From: Candidatus Falkowbacteria bacterium LH_S3
GTDB lineage: Bacteria; Patescibacteriota; Patescibacteriia; Patescibacteriales; JAGXOH01
Reading direction: 5' to 3'
Assembly: GCA_023659985.1 (NCBI GenBank)
Contig: JAGXOH010000019.1
Span: 1 to 10,660, forward strand
DNA: 10,660 nucleotides
Shown here: positions 1 to 7,085 of the stretch, one piece after another
How the letters are laid out: every line of letters begins with the position of its first letter
Numbering within the stretch: the first letter of the stretch is position 1
Translations under genes and position numbers: made by a program
Notes under the pieces: model-generated
Told to the model about the DNA's origin: nothing
Databases searched by the model: none
The model's input: the letters and a program-made list of their open reading frames with translations, nothing else

Positions 1-29
1 TAAAGTTAATTTAAATATTTATTCTAGGG

Positions 30-54
30 TGTTGCACTTGACTATTTAATGTAG
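30..54 (+). repeat. Sequence resembling an IS30-type terminal repeat (possible second element end)
   Basis: This stretch starts with TGTTGCA and matches 17 of 25 ungapped positions with 1088-1112, the transposase-proximal end of the IS30-like element to the right. It lies in the same orientation, so its interior side faces the left edge of the window. Read on the plus strand from 28, it encodes Gly-Val-Ala-Leu-Asp and then a stop a few codons later. That resembles the GVAL-type C-terminus common in IS30 transposases, whose 3' end often overlaps the terminal repeat. A TAG lies directly upstream in that frame, so any gene here is decayed. It may be the edge of another IS30 copy outside the window, or chance in AT-rich DNA. 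Confidence 0.35.
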
Positions 55-70
55 GCTACCTTAATTTATT

Positions 71-101
71 AAATCCTACTGTAAAATATAGATTTAGTCA
101 A
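71..101 (+). repeat. Dispersed intergenic repeat, left copy
   Basis: These 31 bases align without gaps to 10624-10654 at the other end of the window, with 24 of 31 identical. The conserved blocks are AAATCCTA, TGT, AAAT and AGTCAA. The copy sits between two IS30-like ends and runs into the left terminal repeat of the element. A related but interrupted inverted version (TTTGAC and ATTAGG separated by a few bases) lies on the other flank at 1121-1137. Its function is unknown; a dispersed non-coding repeat family is the simplest reading. Confidence 0.45.
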
Positions 102-898
102 ATGTCACTTGAATTAACACTTGAACTGCGCGCCTCAAAAACTTGTCGTGGTGTTAAATAGTTAGAGCGTTTCCGTGGTCGAATGTTCAATTTACGAACT
201 GCGCGCTGAACATCTTTATCTGTAATTGTAGCAAAAGAAGAACCCTTAGGAAAATATTGTCTCAATAAACCATTAGCATTTTCATTAGCTCCTCGTTGTT
301 GAGGTTTTCCTTTGTCAGCAAAATAGACTAAGGCTCCTGTATCTTCTTCTATCATCTTATGTAAGGCAAACTCAGAGCCATTATCATAAGTAATTGTTTT
401 ACAGATTTTTCCTTTGAATTGTTGTTGAACTAAAGAATGAATCTCGTCTGCCTTAGCAGTGGTTAAATTAGCTACAAGAAATCCAGATACTCTTTCTACA
501 TAAGTAACTATCCTTAATTTTCTTTCTCTTCCTACAAAAGTATCACCTTCCCAATCACCTATTCTTTGTTTACCTTTAACTTCTATTGGTCTATTGTGAA
601 TTGAGCGTTTATTGGCTTGATATCTGGATAAATTGGCTTTAGTGCCGTACTTTCTTCTTTTTTTACCTTGTCTTCTTAAAGACTTTTTTAATTCTGGAAA
701 CCTACCAATAAATCTATAGATAGTCATATGAGAAGTTAACCCCAATGTTCCAGCTATTTGTTCAGGTGACCAATCTTCTTTTAAATAATGTTTTATCTTT
801 CTGTTCTTTCTTAAATCGTTATCAATTATTCGATATCTAACTTTAGATAATTTTCTTCTATCTTTGGCTTGTTTATTAGCCCAAGGAGCTTTTTTGTG
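98..898 (-). pseudogene. IS30 family transposase, catalytic part (N-terminus out of frame)
   Basis: This frame is open from 898 to the TGA at 98-100, but its first usable start is a TTG at 745, giving 215 residues. Numbered from that start, it has the whole DDE integrase core: Asp68 in DWEGD, Asp121 in YDNGSEF and Glu155 in RGANENANG, followed by LLRQYFPKG. The open part upstream of 745 (HKKAPWANK...DWSPEQIAGTLG) is clearly IS30-like too, so TTG 745 is not the ancestral start. The N-terminal HTH lies in other frames at 899-1039; a joined protein would be about 313 residues, near the family's usual length. The last codons overlap the left inverted repeat, as is common in IS30 elements. DDE strand transfer at the element ends is the family's known role. 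Without the HTH part the product is probably inactive, unless the disruptions are sequencing errors. Confidence 0.85.
110..129 (+). repeat. IS30 element left inverted repeat
   Basis: The 20 bases TGAATTAACACTTGAACTGC match the reverse complement of 1092-1111 at 18 positions. The repeat lies inside the 3' end of the transposase frame, encoding part of the final residues, a common IS30 arrangement. The match stops abruptly on the inner side (GCGCG here against GCAACA in the partner), so the innermost six bases typical of the other end are missing here. Confidence 0.7.
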
Positions 899-1039
899 TT
901 CTATTTACTATTTCTCTTTATCTCTCTTGAGATTGTACTTCTATCAAAACCTAATTCTTTAGATTTGTGTTTTTGTGTGTGCTTGTCTTAACATTAGAGC
1001 TATACAAACACGATCATTTTGTTTAATATGTTTATGCAT
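899..1039 (-). pseudogene. IS30 transposase N-terminal HTH fragment, frameshifted
   Basis: An ATG at 1039-1037 opens a frame reading MHKHIKQNDRVCIALMLR, which resembles the start of IS30 transposases. It meets a TAA about 25 codons later. Around 975-985, in a CA- and A-rich stretch, homology moves to a second frame that reads KELGFDRSTISREIKRNSK, the recognition part of the IS30 N-terminal HTH, and then stops at the TAG at 903-901. Homology resumes in a third frame (HKKAPWANK) at 898, also in an A-rich stretch. Two frame changes plus stops indicate decay. Two independent homopolymer errors in the assembly would look the same. IS30 elements are not known to depend on two programmed frameshifts. 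Confidence 0.7.
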
Positions 1040-1091
1040 ACCCGTGATATATGGTTAATTGTTAATAAACTATTTATACCACAGGTATGTT

Positions 1092-1111
1092 GCATTTCAA
1101 GCGTTAATTCA
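1092..1111 (-). repeat. IS30 element right inverted repeat
   Basis: This is the partner of 110-129, with 18 of 20 positions matching in inverted orientation. It lies about 50 bp upstream of the ATG at 1039 and so marks the transposase-proximal end. The inner extension TGTTGC (1088-1093) is retained here and is also present at 30-35. The pyrG stop codon is about 60 bp further out. Confidence 0.7.
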
Positions 1112-1172
1112 GCATTTACCTTTGACAAATTCATTAGGTTTTTAATTTTAAGCTATAGGTAAATTGCTTGTT

Positions 1173-2813
1173 TTATTTAGAACAAATCTTAACAAATTCC
1201 ACAAAAAGAGGATGGGGATGTAATGGCCTGGAAATATATTCAGGATGAAACTGAGTGCCGATAAAAAAAGGATGATCAGTTATCTCAATAGCTTCCACTA
1301 TTTTACCGTCAGGAGAGGTACCGGCTATTGTCAATCCTTTTTCCTGCAAATTTTGCCTATATTCGTTATTAAATTCATATCTATGTCTGTGTCTTTCAGA
1401 TACTACATTTTCTTTTTTGTCCTCTTTATATGCTTTTTCCAGATGAGTTCCTTTAATTATCTGGCAAGGCCAACCACCTAATCTGATAGTACCTCCATAT
1501 TGGCAATTAGCGATTATTTCTTTTTGATCCGGCATAATATGAATAACCGAGTGCGGGGTATCAGGATCCACTTCGGCTGAATTAGCCTCCTCTAGTCCGC
1601 AAACATTGCGAGCAAATTCAATAACCGCCATTTGCATGCCATAACAAAGACCAAAATAAGGAACCTTGTGCTCTCGGCAGTATTTAATGGCTCGCATCTT
1701 TCCCTGACAACCGCGAGAACCCCAACCTTGAGGCACGATTATCCCGTCATAAGATTTTAATATTCTACCCCCTTTCTTCTCCACTTCTTCAACATTAATC
1801 CAATGAATATAAGGTTTAACTCTATTAGTAACCCCGGCATGTTTAACCGCTTCAATAACGGAAATATAAGAATCTCCAAGATTAAAATCTCCAGAGGCAA
1901 AATATTTACCCACTACGGCAATATGAATCTCTTTTTTAAAATCATTAATGGAATTAACCATTTCTCTCCATTTTACCAGATTATGCTTTCTTTTTCGTAA
2001 AGACAGTTTTTCCAATATCCTATCTCCTAAATTATCTTTTTCAAAATTAATAGGAACATCATAAATAGAGTCCACATCCGGAGCAGAAATAACATTTCCT
2101 TTGTCAATATTGCAATTAATAGCAATTTTTTTTCTCCTAGGGTCATCCACTTCTGCCTCGCTTCTGGCAATAACAAAATTAGGCTGAATTCCGGATTCAT
2201 TTAAAGTACGAATAGCATGCTGGGTAGGTTTGGTCTTCATTTCTCCCACCATATTAGGAATGGGGAGATAACTAACCATAACAAAAATAACATTTTCCGG
2301 ATCATATAATTTCATCATTCTGGCTGCTTCTAAAAATAAAATGTTTTGATACTCACCAATAGTTCCTCCGATTTCTATGATCATAATATCAGCACCTGAC
2401 TTATCTACTGCTTTATAAATTCTATCTCGGATTTCCATAGGAATGTGGGGAACCACTTCCACGCATTCACCTCTATATTCCAAATTCCTTTCTTTTTGAA
2501 TTACACTCTGATATACCCGGCCTGTAGTCATATAATTTATACTGTAAATATTTTTGTTCAGAAATCTCTCATAATTACCTATATCCTGATCTGTCTCATC
2601 CCCATCTTCGGTTACAAAAACCTCACCATGTTCTAAAGGATTCATAGTCCCGGCATCAACATTTATATAAGGGTCCATTTTAATAGCACTAACATTATAA
2701 TCCCTACCCTCTAAAATTCTACCAATAGAAGCACTGGTAATACCCTTGCCTACTCCGGACATTACGCCACCGACTACAAAAATAAACTTTGTGGCTTTTT
2801 GTTTTTTTCCCAC
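1173..2813 (-). CDS. pyrG: CTP synthase (glutamine-hydrolysing)
   Basis: PyrG makes CTP from UTP, ATP and glutamine in the cytosol, the last step of de novo CTP synthesis. The 546 residues match the family's usual 530-550. The N-terminal amidoligase domain has the P-loop GGVMSGVGKGI (15-25), KMDPYINVDAGTM (45-57), a Mg-binding region TDQDIGNYERF (Asp77) and EIGGTIGE (Glu147). The C-terminal class I glutaminase domain starts near 295 and carries the triad Cys390 (FGLCYGMQ), His523 and Glu525 (QFHPEY), plus RHRHRYEFNN. The oxyanion-loop segment reads PQGWGSRG where PGGFG is usual. The start is GTG at 2813; no ATG lies nearby upstream and there is no Shine-Dalgarno. It follows the S41 protease gene by 29 nt, so co-transcription is likely. 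No terminator was seen before the IS element. Confidence 0.98.
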   Translation of the reverse strand: MGKKQKATKFIFVVGGVMSGVGKGITSASIGRILEGRDYNVSAIKMDPYINVDAGTMNPLEHGEVFVTEDGDETDQDIGNYERFLNKNIYSINYMTTGRVYQSVIQKERNLEYRGECVEVVPHIPMEIRDRIYKAVDKSGADIMIIEIGGTIGEYQNILFLEAARMMKLYDPENVIFVMVSYLPIPNMVGEMKTKPTQHAIRTLNESGIQPNFVIARSEAEVDDPRRKKIAINCNIDKGNVISAPDVDSIYDVPINFEKDNLGDRILEKLSLRKRKHNLVKWREMVNSINDFKKEIHIAVVGKYFASGDFNLGDSYISVIEAVKHAGVTNRVKPYIHWINVEEVEKKGGRILKSYDGIIVPQGWGSRGCQGKMRAIKYCREHKVPYFGLCYGMQMAVIEFARNVCGLEEANSAEVDPDTPHSVIHIMPDQKEIIANCQYGGTIRLGGWPCQIIKGTHLEKAYKEDKKENVVSERHRHRYEFNNEYRQNLQEKGLTIAGTSPDGKIVEAIEITDHPFFIGTQFHPEYISRPLHPHPLFVEFVKICSK

Positions 2814-2842
2814 AAGATTAATTTATATTAAAAATTATGTTC

Positions 2843-4174
2843 TTATTGTTGTTCTAATTCTTTTCGCGCTTCATCTACCCCTTTTTCCAAAACTTGTATC
2901 GCTTCTTTCATTTGCGGATCTTTTACTTGGGCATAATCTTCATCTGTCATTTCCACTTTAATATCAGGCTCAATGCCTTCATCTTCTATAGTAGTACCCT
3001 TAGGAGTCAACCACTTAGCTACGGTTACTTTAAGGGAAGAATTATCAATCAAACTCTCCAGACTTTGAACCGACCCCTTACCAAAAGTCTTCTTTCCCAA
3101 AATGATGGATTTATTATGATCTTTGAGAGCTCCGGCTACAATCTCGGAAGCGGAAGCACTACCAACATTAACAAGCACCACTGTAGGAATATTCTTTAAT
3201 CTAGCTCTACCTCTAGCTTTATGTTCCTGTTCTTGACCGTCAGCTAATTTTTCTAAAACTACATTGCCGTCTTCTATCCACTCACTAGCAACCTCTACCG
3301 CTCCATCCAGATACCCTCCGGGATTGTTGCGCATATCCAAGATAATACCCTTGGGATTTTTAGCAACTATTTCTTTGACCGCATCATTGAACAGTCCTAC
3401 AGTATCATTTTTAAAATTGATTATTTCAATAACATATATGCCGTTTTCTTTAATATGAGTACGAACACTTTTAACCACTATATAGCCCCGAGTAATGACA
3501 ATATCCTGTAGGTGCTCAAAACTTTCCCTGGAGATAGTTAAAGTTACATCTGTCCCTTCTTTTCCTCTGATCTTTTGGACAGCATCATCCAAACCAATAT
3601 TAGCGGTGGACTCACCGTCAATAGCTAAAACTCTATCTCCGGGTTTAAGACCGGCTTTGGCAGCTGGAGTATCAGTTAAAGGAGCTATTATGGTTAACAC
3701 ATCATCCCGAATACTTATTTCCGCCCCTATACCCTCAAAAGAATCCTCAGATAAACTCTTTTTAAAATCTTGGGATTCTTGGGGATTCATAAATACAGTA
3801 TAAGGATCGCCTATCGCCCTAACCATACCTTCTAATGATCCGTAAAAAAGCTCTTTATCTTTTATTTCATCTTTATCTACATATTTATTTTTTAACGCAT
3901 GCCAGACATCCCAATAAAGCTGAAAGTCTATATTTTGAACTATTTGCCCTTTTTCCGATTCTTGATATTTACCTGTTAACTTGCCTACATAAATAGACTC
4001 TTTTTCAGCCAAGTCGCCAATCACCTCATTTTTTTTAGCCATATACATCCCAGCTCCGAATGCCACTAAAATAGTTAATAAAAAAACCACTCCTAAAGAA
4101 ATTTTTCTCCATTTTTTATTTCTGTCTGAATTTGAGAACGACTTTTGAGAATGGCTATTATAAAAATTATCCAT
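2843..4174 (-). CDS. ctpA: S41 family C-terminal processing peptidase
   Basis: This is a membrane-anchored serine protease of the CtpA/CtpB/Prc family, which cleaves envelope proteins from the C-terminal side. The 443 residues show a short basic cytoplasmic N-terminus, one membrane helix at about 26-46 acting as an uncleaved anchor, an N-terminal helical region, a PDZ domain at about 145-220 (EGIGAEISI ... AGLKPGDRVLAIDG) and the peptidase core at about 235-405. The catalytic residues are visible: Ser341 in GSASASEIVAGAL, then Lys366 and Gln370 in TFGKGSVQ. The 25-residue Ser-Lys spacing matches B. subtilis CtpB as I recall it. No peptidoglycan-binding domain follows; the C-terminus is a short charged helix. 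The ATG at 4174 has no Shine-Dalgarno. The gene lies 46 nt after tsaC and 29 nt before pyrG. Substrates cannot be inferred. Confidence 0.95.
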   Translation of the reverse strand: MDNFYNSHSQKSFSNSDRNKKWRKISLGVVFLLTILVAFGAGMYMAKKNEVIGDLAEKESIYVGKLTGKYQESEKGQIVQNIDFQLYWDVWHALKNKYVDKDEIKDKELFYGSLEGMVRAIGDPYTVFMNPQESQDFKKSLSEDSFEGIGAEISIRDDVLTIIAPLTDTPAAKAGLKPGDRVLAIDGESTANIGLDDAVQKIRGKEGTDVTLTISRESFEHLQDIVITRGYIVVKSVRTHIKENGIYVIEIINFKNDTVGLFNDAVKEIVAKNPKGIILDMRNNPGGYLDGAVEVASEWIEDGNVVLEKLADGQEQEHKARGRARLKNIPTVVLVNVGSASASEIVAGALKDHNKSIILGKKTFGKGSVQSLESLIDNSSLKVTVAKWLTPKGTTIEDEGIEPDIKVEMTDEDYAQVKDPQMKEAIQVLEKGVDEARKELEQQ

Positions 4175-4220
4175 AAAAAAATAATCTTATAAATTATAAT
4201 AAAATTGGCAAATAATTATC

Positions 4221-4817
4221 TTAACTCCTTAATATTTTTATATTATTCAGGTCTGTTATGTCCCATACTTGTGATGGTTTAGTCTCGCCTATCTCGCCTA
4301 TATTGATAACCGCATCAGGTTTTTCTTTTTTAAAAAATCCTTGCAAGAAATCTGCTTTGGTTACTGGCTGCTCACCACTTATATTTAAACTGGTGGAAAC
4401 AAGCGGGCATCCAACCTTTTTAATTATTTTAGTAAGAAATCCACTATTAGGCAAACGGACCGCTATTTTTTGTCTATTATTAAACAAATTGGTTGCCAAT
4501 TTGTTTTTAGTAAAAAGAATAAACGAATAAGGTCCTGGCCAATACTTTCGCAAATAACGTTTTTGCTCTTGATTAATATGGCAATAGTTATTAGCCATAC
4601 TCATGTCAGATACCAATACCAATAAAGGCTTATTTTCGTCTCTTTGCTTAATCCGATAAATTCTTTCTACAGCCTGCTCATCAGTAGCTAAGCATCCTAA
4701 GCCATAAACAGTATCTGTGGGATAAGCCAAAACTTGTCCAAAGCGAAAACGCTCAGCTATGTCGTTGATGGTCTCTTCAGTACTTAGTTGTTCAACATCC
4801 ATACCAATATTATCCAT
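4221..4817 (-). CDS. tsaC: L-threonylcarbamoyladenylate synthase (TsaC/YrdC domain)
   Basis: This enzyme makes threonylcarbamoyl-AMP from threonine, bicarbonate and ATP. TsaBDE proteins then transfer the group to A37 of ANN-decoding tRNAs (t6A). At 198 residues it is a single YrdC domain without the C-terminal Sua5 domain, hence TsaC-type. Visible motifs are YPTDTVYGLG (32-41), the KxR...KP nucleotide-binding motif (Lys57, Arg59, Lys63, Pro64), a WPGP turn (93-96) and STSLNISG (141-148). The ATG at 4817 is used. A second ATG six codons in is possible, and neither has a clear Shine-Dalgarno. A hairpin lies just upstream at 4837-4865, so the gene may begin a new transcription unit. The tsaBDE partners are not in this window. 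Confidence 0.95.
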   Translation of the reverse strand: MDNIGMDVEQLSTEETINDIAERFRFGQVLAYPTDTVYGLGCLATDEQAVERIYRIKQRDENKPLLVLVSDMSMANNYCHINQEQKRYLRKYWPGPYSFILFTKNKLATNLFNNRQKIAVRLPNSGFLTKIIKKVGCPLVSTSLNISGEQPVTKADFLQGFFKKEKPDAVINIGEIGETKPSQVWDITDLNNIKILRS

Positions 4818-4836
4818 AAAAAATATAAAAAGGTAG

Positions 4837-4865
4837 AAATCCGCCCCTAACGAAAGGCAGGATTT
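4837..4865 (-). terminator. Hairpin between the CvpA-like gene and tsaC, possible terminator
   Basis: Arms AAATCCGCC (4837-4845) and GGCAGGATTT (4856-4865, one bulged A) pair around a 10-base loop. On the transcribed minus strand the stem is followed by CTACCTTTTTATATTTTTT, so a U-rich tail comes after a gap of about five bases. It lies 27 nt past the CvpA-like stop and 20 nt before the tsaC ATG. It could end or attenuate the upstream transcript, or control tsaC translation. The offset T-tract makes it a weak terminator candidate. Confidence 0.45.
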
Positions 4866-4891
4866 TTATATGCGACAAACAATAAAAAAAA

Positions 4892-5407
4892 TTAAATAAC
4901 CGATTTTAATTCTTTAAGTACTTGCGGAAATAAAGGCAAGATAATCTTAATAAAATTTAACAAAAAAGGTGCTAACTGAGACTCTGCCAATATATCACCG
5001 AAAAAAGTTTCTACAAAAGTATATTTAGAAAGTATATACAAAAGCAACCCCAAAATCAAACCGCCTTCCACAAAACCAAAAACCGCTCCACCCAAACGAT
5101 TGACAGTTTTTGAAAAAGGTATGATTGAAAATATTTTGAAACTTTTATTAAGAAGTGAAAATCCTAAGGTTACCAACTTATCAATAATTAAAAACAAAAT
5201 AATAAAACAAATTATTTTCCCCAGATTATCTAAACCAAAAAATAAATCTTGGATAACACCAAAAAGCATTAAATACAGTTGACTGGCTCCCCAAGCTCCC
5301 AAAATCACACCCACCAAGGAGCCTATAGTTTTAATCAAACCAAAAAACAAACCGTAAAAAACAAAGCCGGCTAAAATAAAAAGTAAAATAATATCTAAAA
5401 TAGTCAT
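4892..5407 (-). CDS. CvpA family membrane protein
   Basis: This 171-residue hydrophobic protein fits the CvpA (colicin V production) family. It starts with a typical LDIILLFILAGFVFYGLFFG segment (about 4-23), then a second helix with GSLVGVILGAWGA (29-41), a third at about 63-80, and the family's second signature NRLGGAVFGFVEGGLILGLLL (103-123). A more polar C-terminal tail ends in another amphipathic stretch. CvpA proteins are inner-membrane proteins tied to envelope homeostasis; a precise biochemical role is not established. I take ATG 5407 as the start because families usually begin directly with LDI; a TTG seven codons upstream (5428) falls in repeated intergenic sequence and adds nothing family-like. 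It lies between metG and tsaC, 82 nt after metG. Confidence 0.85.
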   Translation of the reverse strand: MTILDIILLFILAGFVFYGLFFGLIKTIGSLVGVILGAWGASQLYLMLFGVIQDLFFGLDNLGKIICFIILFLIIDKLVTLGFSLLNKSFKIFSIIPFSKTVNRLGGAVFGFVEGGLILGLLLYILSKYTFVETFFGDILAESQLAPFLLNFIKIILPLFPQVLKELKSVI

Positions 5408-5423
5408 ATTAAATATGTTAGGG

Positions 5424-5446
5424 ACCAACTATCAACCACCAACTAT
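5424..5446. repeat. Short direct repeat ACCAACTAT x2 in the metG-CvpA gap
   Basis: ACCAACTAT occurs at 5424-5432 and 5438-5446, separated by CAACC, which extends the periodic look. A partly related TAGTTG lies at 5458-5463. This falls in the 82-nt gap between metG and the ATG of the CvpA-like gene. Its biased purine and pyrimidine strands stand out from the plain A/T intergenic sequence elsewhere. It may be a remnant of a low-complexity intergenic repeat; no function is evident. Confidence 0.4.
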
Positions 5447-5489
5447 ACTATTTTCCTAGTTGCTGACTAATAGGTCTTAGGATATGCTT

Positions 5490-7070
5490 TTAATTAATTC
5501 TCGAAAATAGTGGGGCTCCTTTGTTTACCTTTTCACCACCCTTCAATCCTCCCCACTTCTTAGCATCTTCTAAACTCTGTTCTATTTCTTCAGCTGGCTT
5601 CAACCCCAAATATTGCCACACTCTAGAAGTGGAGCTTGGCATAAAAGGAATTATCATCCAGCCTATTTGCCTCAATGTTTCAGCTAAGCAATACAGATGT
5701 TTGGCTGCAACTTGTTTATCTTGCCCACTTATCTCCCAAAGTTTTACAGCATTAATATGCTTATCACAATGGCTTAAAAGTTCCTTTATATGGCGTAAAG
5801 CTTCATCAGGGTGAATATCACTCCAAGCTTTATGATATTTTTCCCAAATATTAGCCACATCAAAAAGAAAGGTCTTGTCCAAGTCATCCACACCTTTTAC
5901 TTTAAGTTCTGTTTTATCTTCAGAAGCAACCTTAGGGATGCCTCCATCCATATATTTATCAATCAAAGATATCACTCTATTTAAAAGATTTCCTAAACCA
6001 TTAGCTAAATCAGAATTATATTTTTCATCAAATCTTTGCCAATTAACGTCTCCATCATGACCAAAAATAATGGCGCTCATTAATAAATATCTACTTCCAT
6101 CAGCTCCATATTTGTTGATAAGATCAGCCGGAGCCACCACATTACCTATTGATTTGCTCATTTTTTGACCATTAACCAAGAAAAATCCATGAACCATTAA
6201 CCTCTCAGGCAGAGGCAATCCTAAGGCCAAAAGCATAGCTGGCCAAATAGTGGCATGTACCCGTAATATATCCTTACTCATTAATTGTATTTGAGGGGGC
6301 CACATTTCAGGTTTGTTTGCCTGGTCACCATCCCATCCCAAAACCGTAAGATAATTTAAAAAAGCATCTGCCCATACATAAGCAGTATGAGACTCATCAA
6401 AAGGAAGAGGTATACCCCATTTTACTTTTTTCCTAGAAAAGGAAATATCTCTCAACCCTTGATTTTTGTAAAAACTGATAATCTCATTCTTTTTTTCCAC
6501 AGGTTGTATTTTTAATTCATCTTTCTCAATTTTTTCCAATAATTGGCCTGCATAAGCAGACAGGCGGAACATGTAAGTTTCTTCGTTTATCCACTCCACT
6601 TTAGTGCCGTGATCTGGACATTTATCACCTTCTATTAGGTCTCCTTTGGTTTTATATTGCTCGCAACCTTGACAATACCAGCCCTCGTAAGTGCCAGAAT
6701 AAATATCACCTTTATCATATAAATATTGAAGCGCTTTTTGAACAGCCTTAATATGTCTTTGTTCACTGGTTCTTATAAAATTACCCATAAAATTATACGA
6801 TATTTCCAATTCATCCCAGGCGAATTGAAAATCAGCAGCTATGCGATTTACAAATTCTTCCACATTTTCATTATTTTCTTTAGCCTTTTCTTCTATTTTA
6901 GCTCCATGCTCATCTGTGCCAGTTGAAAAAAAGACTTTATCTCCTATCATGGAATGATAACGAGCCAAAACATCAGCTGCTACTGTGGTATAAGTATGAC
7001 CTAAGTGAGGTTTGTCATTTACATAATAAATAGGTGTTGTAATATAAAATTTTCTTGCTTCATTGTTCAT
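5490..7070 (-). CDS. metG: Methionine--tRNA ligase
   Basis: MetRS charges tRNA-Met, elongator and initiator, with methionine using ATP. The 526 residues form a class I synthetase: YYVNDKPHLGHTYT carries the HIGH-type motif HLGH (22-25), GTDEHG follows at 51-56, a one-knuckle zinc site has Cys133 and Cys136 (CQGC) with Cys151 and His154 (CPDH), and KMSKS is at 303-307. After the helical anticodon-binding domain the protein ends near 526, so the C-terminal EMAP/Trbp111-like tRNA-binding domain of longer MetRSs is absent. The zinc pattern resembles the shorter single-knuckle bacterial forms. The ATG at 7070 lies 15 nt after rsmI and has only a weak AAGAG upstream. Co-transcription with rsmI is likely. 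Confidence 0.98.
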   Translation of the reverse strand: MNNEARKFYITTPIYYVNDKPHLGHTYTTVAADVLARYHSMIGDKVFFSTGTDEHGAKIEEKAKENNENVEEFVNRIAADFQFAWDELEISYNFMGNFIRTSEQRHIKAVQKALQYLYDKGDIYSGTYEGWYCQGCEQYKTKGDLIEGDKCPDHGTKVEWINEETYMFRLSAYAGQLLEKIEKDELKIQPVEKKNEIISFYKNQGLRDISFSRKKVKWGIPLPFDESHTAYVWADAFLNYLTVLGWDGDQANKPEMWPPQIQLMSKDILRVHATIWPAMLLALGLPLPERLMVHGFFLVNGQKMSKSIGNVVAPADLINKYGADGSRYLLMSAIIFGHDGDVNWQRFDEKYNSDLANGLGNLLNRVISLIDKYMDGGIPKVASEDKTELKVKGVDDLDKTFLFDVANIWEKYHKAWSDIHPDEALRHIKELLSHCDKHINAVKLWEISGQDKQVAAKHLYCLAETLRQIGWMIIPFMPSSTSRVWQYLGLKPAEEIEQSLEDAKKWGGLKGGEKVNKGAPLFSRIN

Positions 7071-7085
7071 ATAATTTTGAATCTC

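Larger units (their letters stand above)
97..1126 (-). mobile_element. IS30-family insertion sequence, decayed
   Basis: The element of about 1.0 kb holds one transposase-derived reading frame on the minus strand between imperfect inverted repeats, which fits the usual IS30 size of about 1.0-1.2 kb. The core repeats are 110-129 and 1092-1111. The limits given here are the widest ones and include a further matching hexamer (GTCAAA at 97-102, TTTGAC at 1121-1126) separated from the core by 7 and 9 bases. The family assignment rests on the transposase: a D-D-E triad with 33 residues between the second Asp and the Glu, and the RGxNENxNGLLRQYFPKG signature. No convincing target duplication is visible, though IS30 duplications are only a few bases. 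It sits about 50-60 bp past the pyrG stop and is co-directional with pyrG. The broken transposase suggests it is not autonomous. Confidence 0.75.

Noticed and set aside
97..1126. IS30 element as a cargo-carrying or composite transposon
   Set aside because: Only the transposase remnant lies between the repeats, and no second intact copy is in the window.
1245..2961. Plus-strand open frames of 60-80 codons opposite pyrG and the S41 protease gene
   Set aside because: They are complementary shadows of strongly supported genes and their products show no family features.
4193..4198. Perfect TATAAT on the minus strand upstream of the S41 protease gene
   Set aside because: No -35-like sequence lies at 16-18 bases and the whole gap is nearly pure A/T, so a chance match is likely.
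4160..4823. Identical TTTTTTATGGATAAT at the starts of the S41 protease and tsaC genes
   Set aside because: Fifteen shared bases made of an A/T leader and MDN codons, with no further similarity; probably coincidence.
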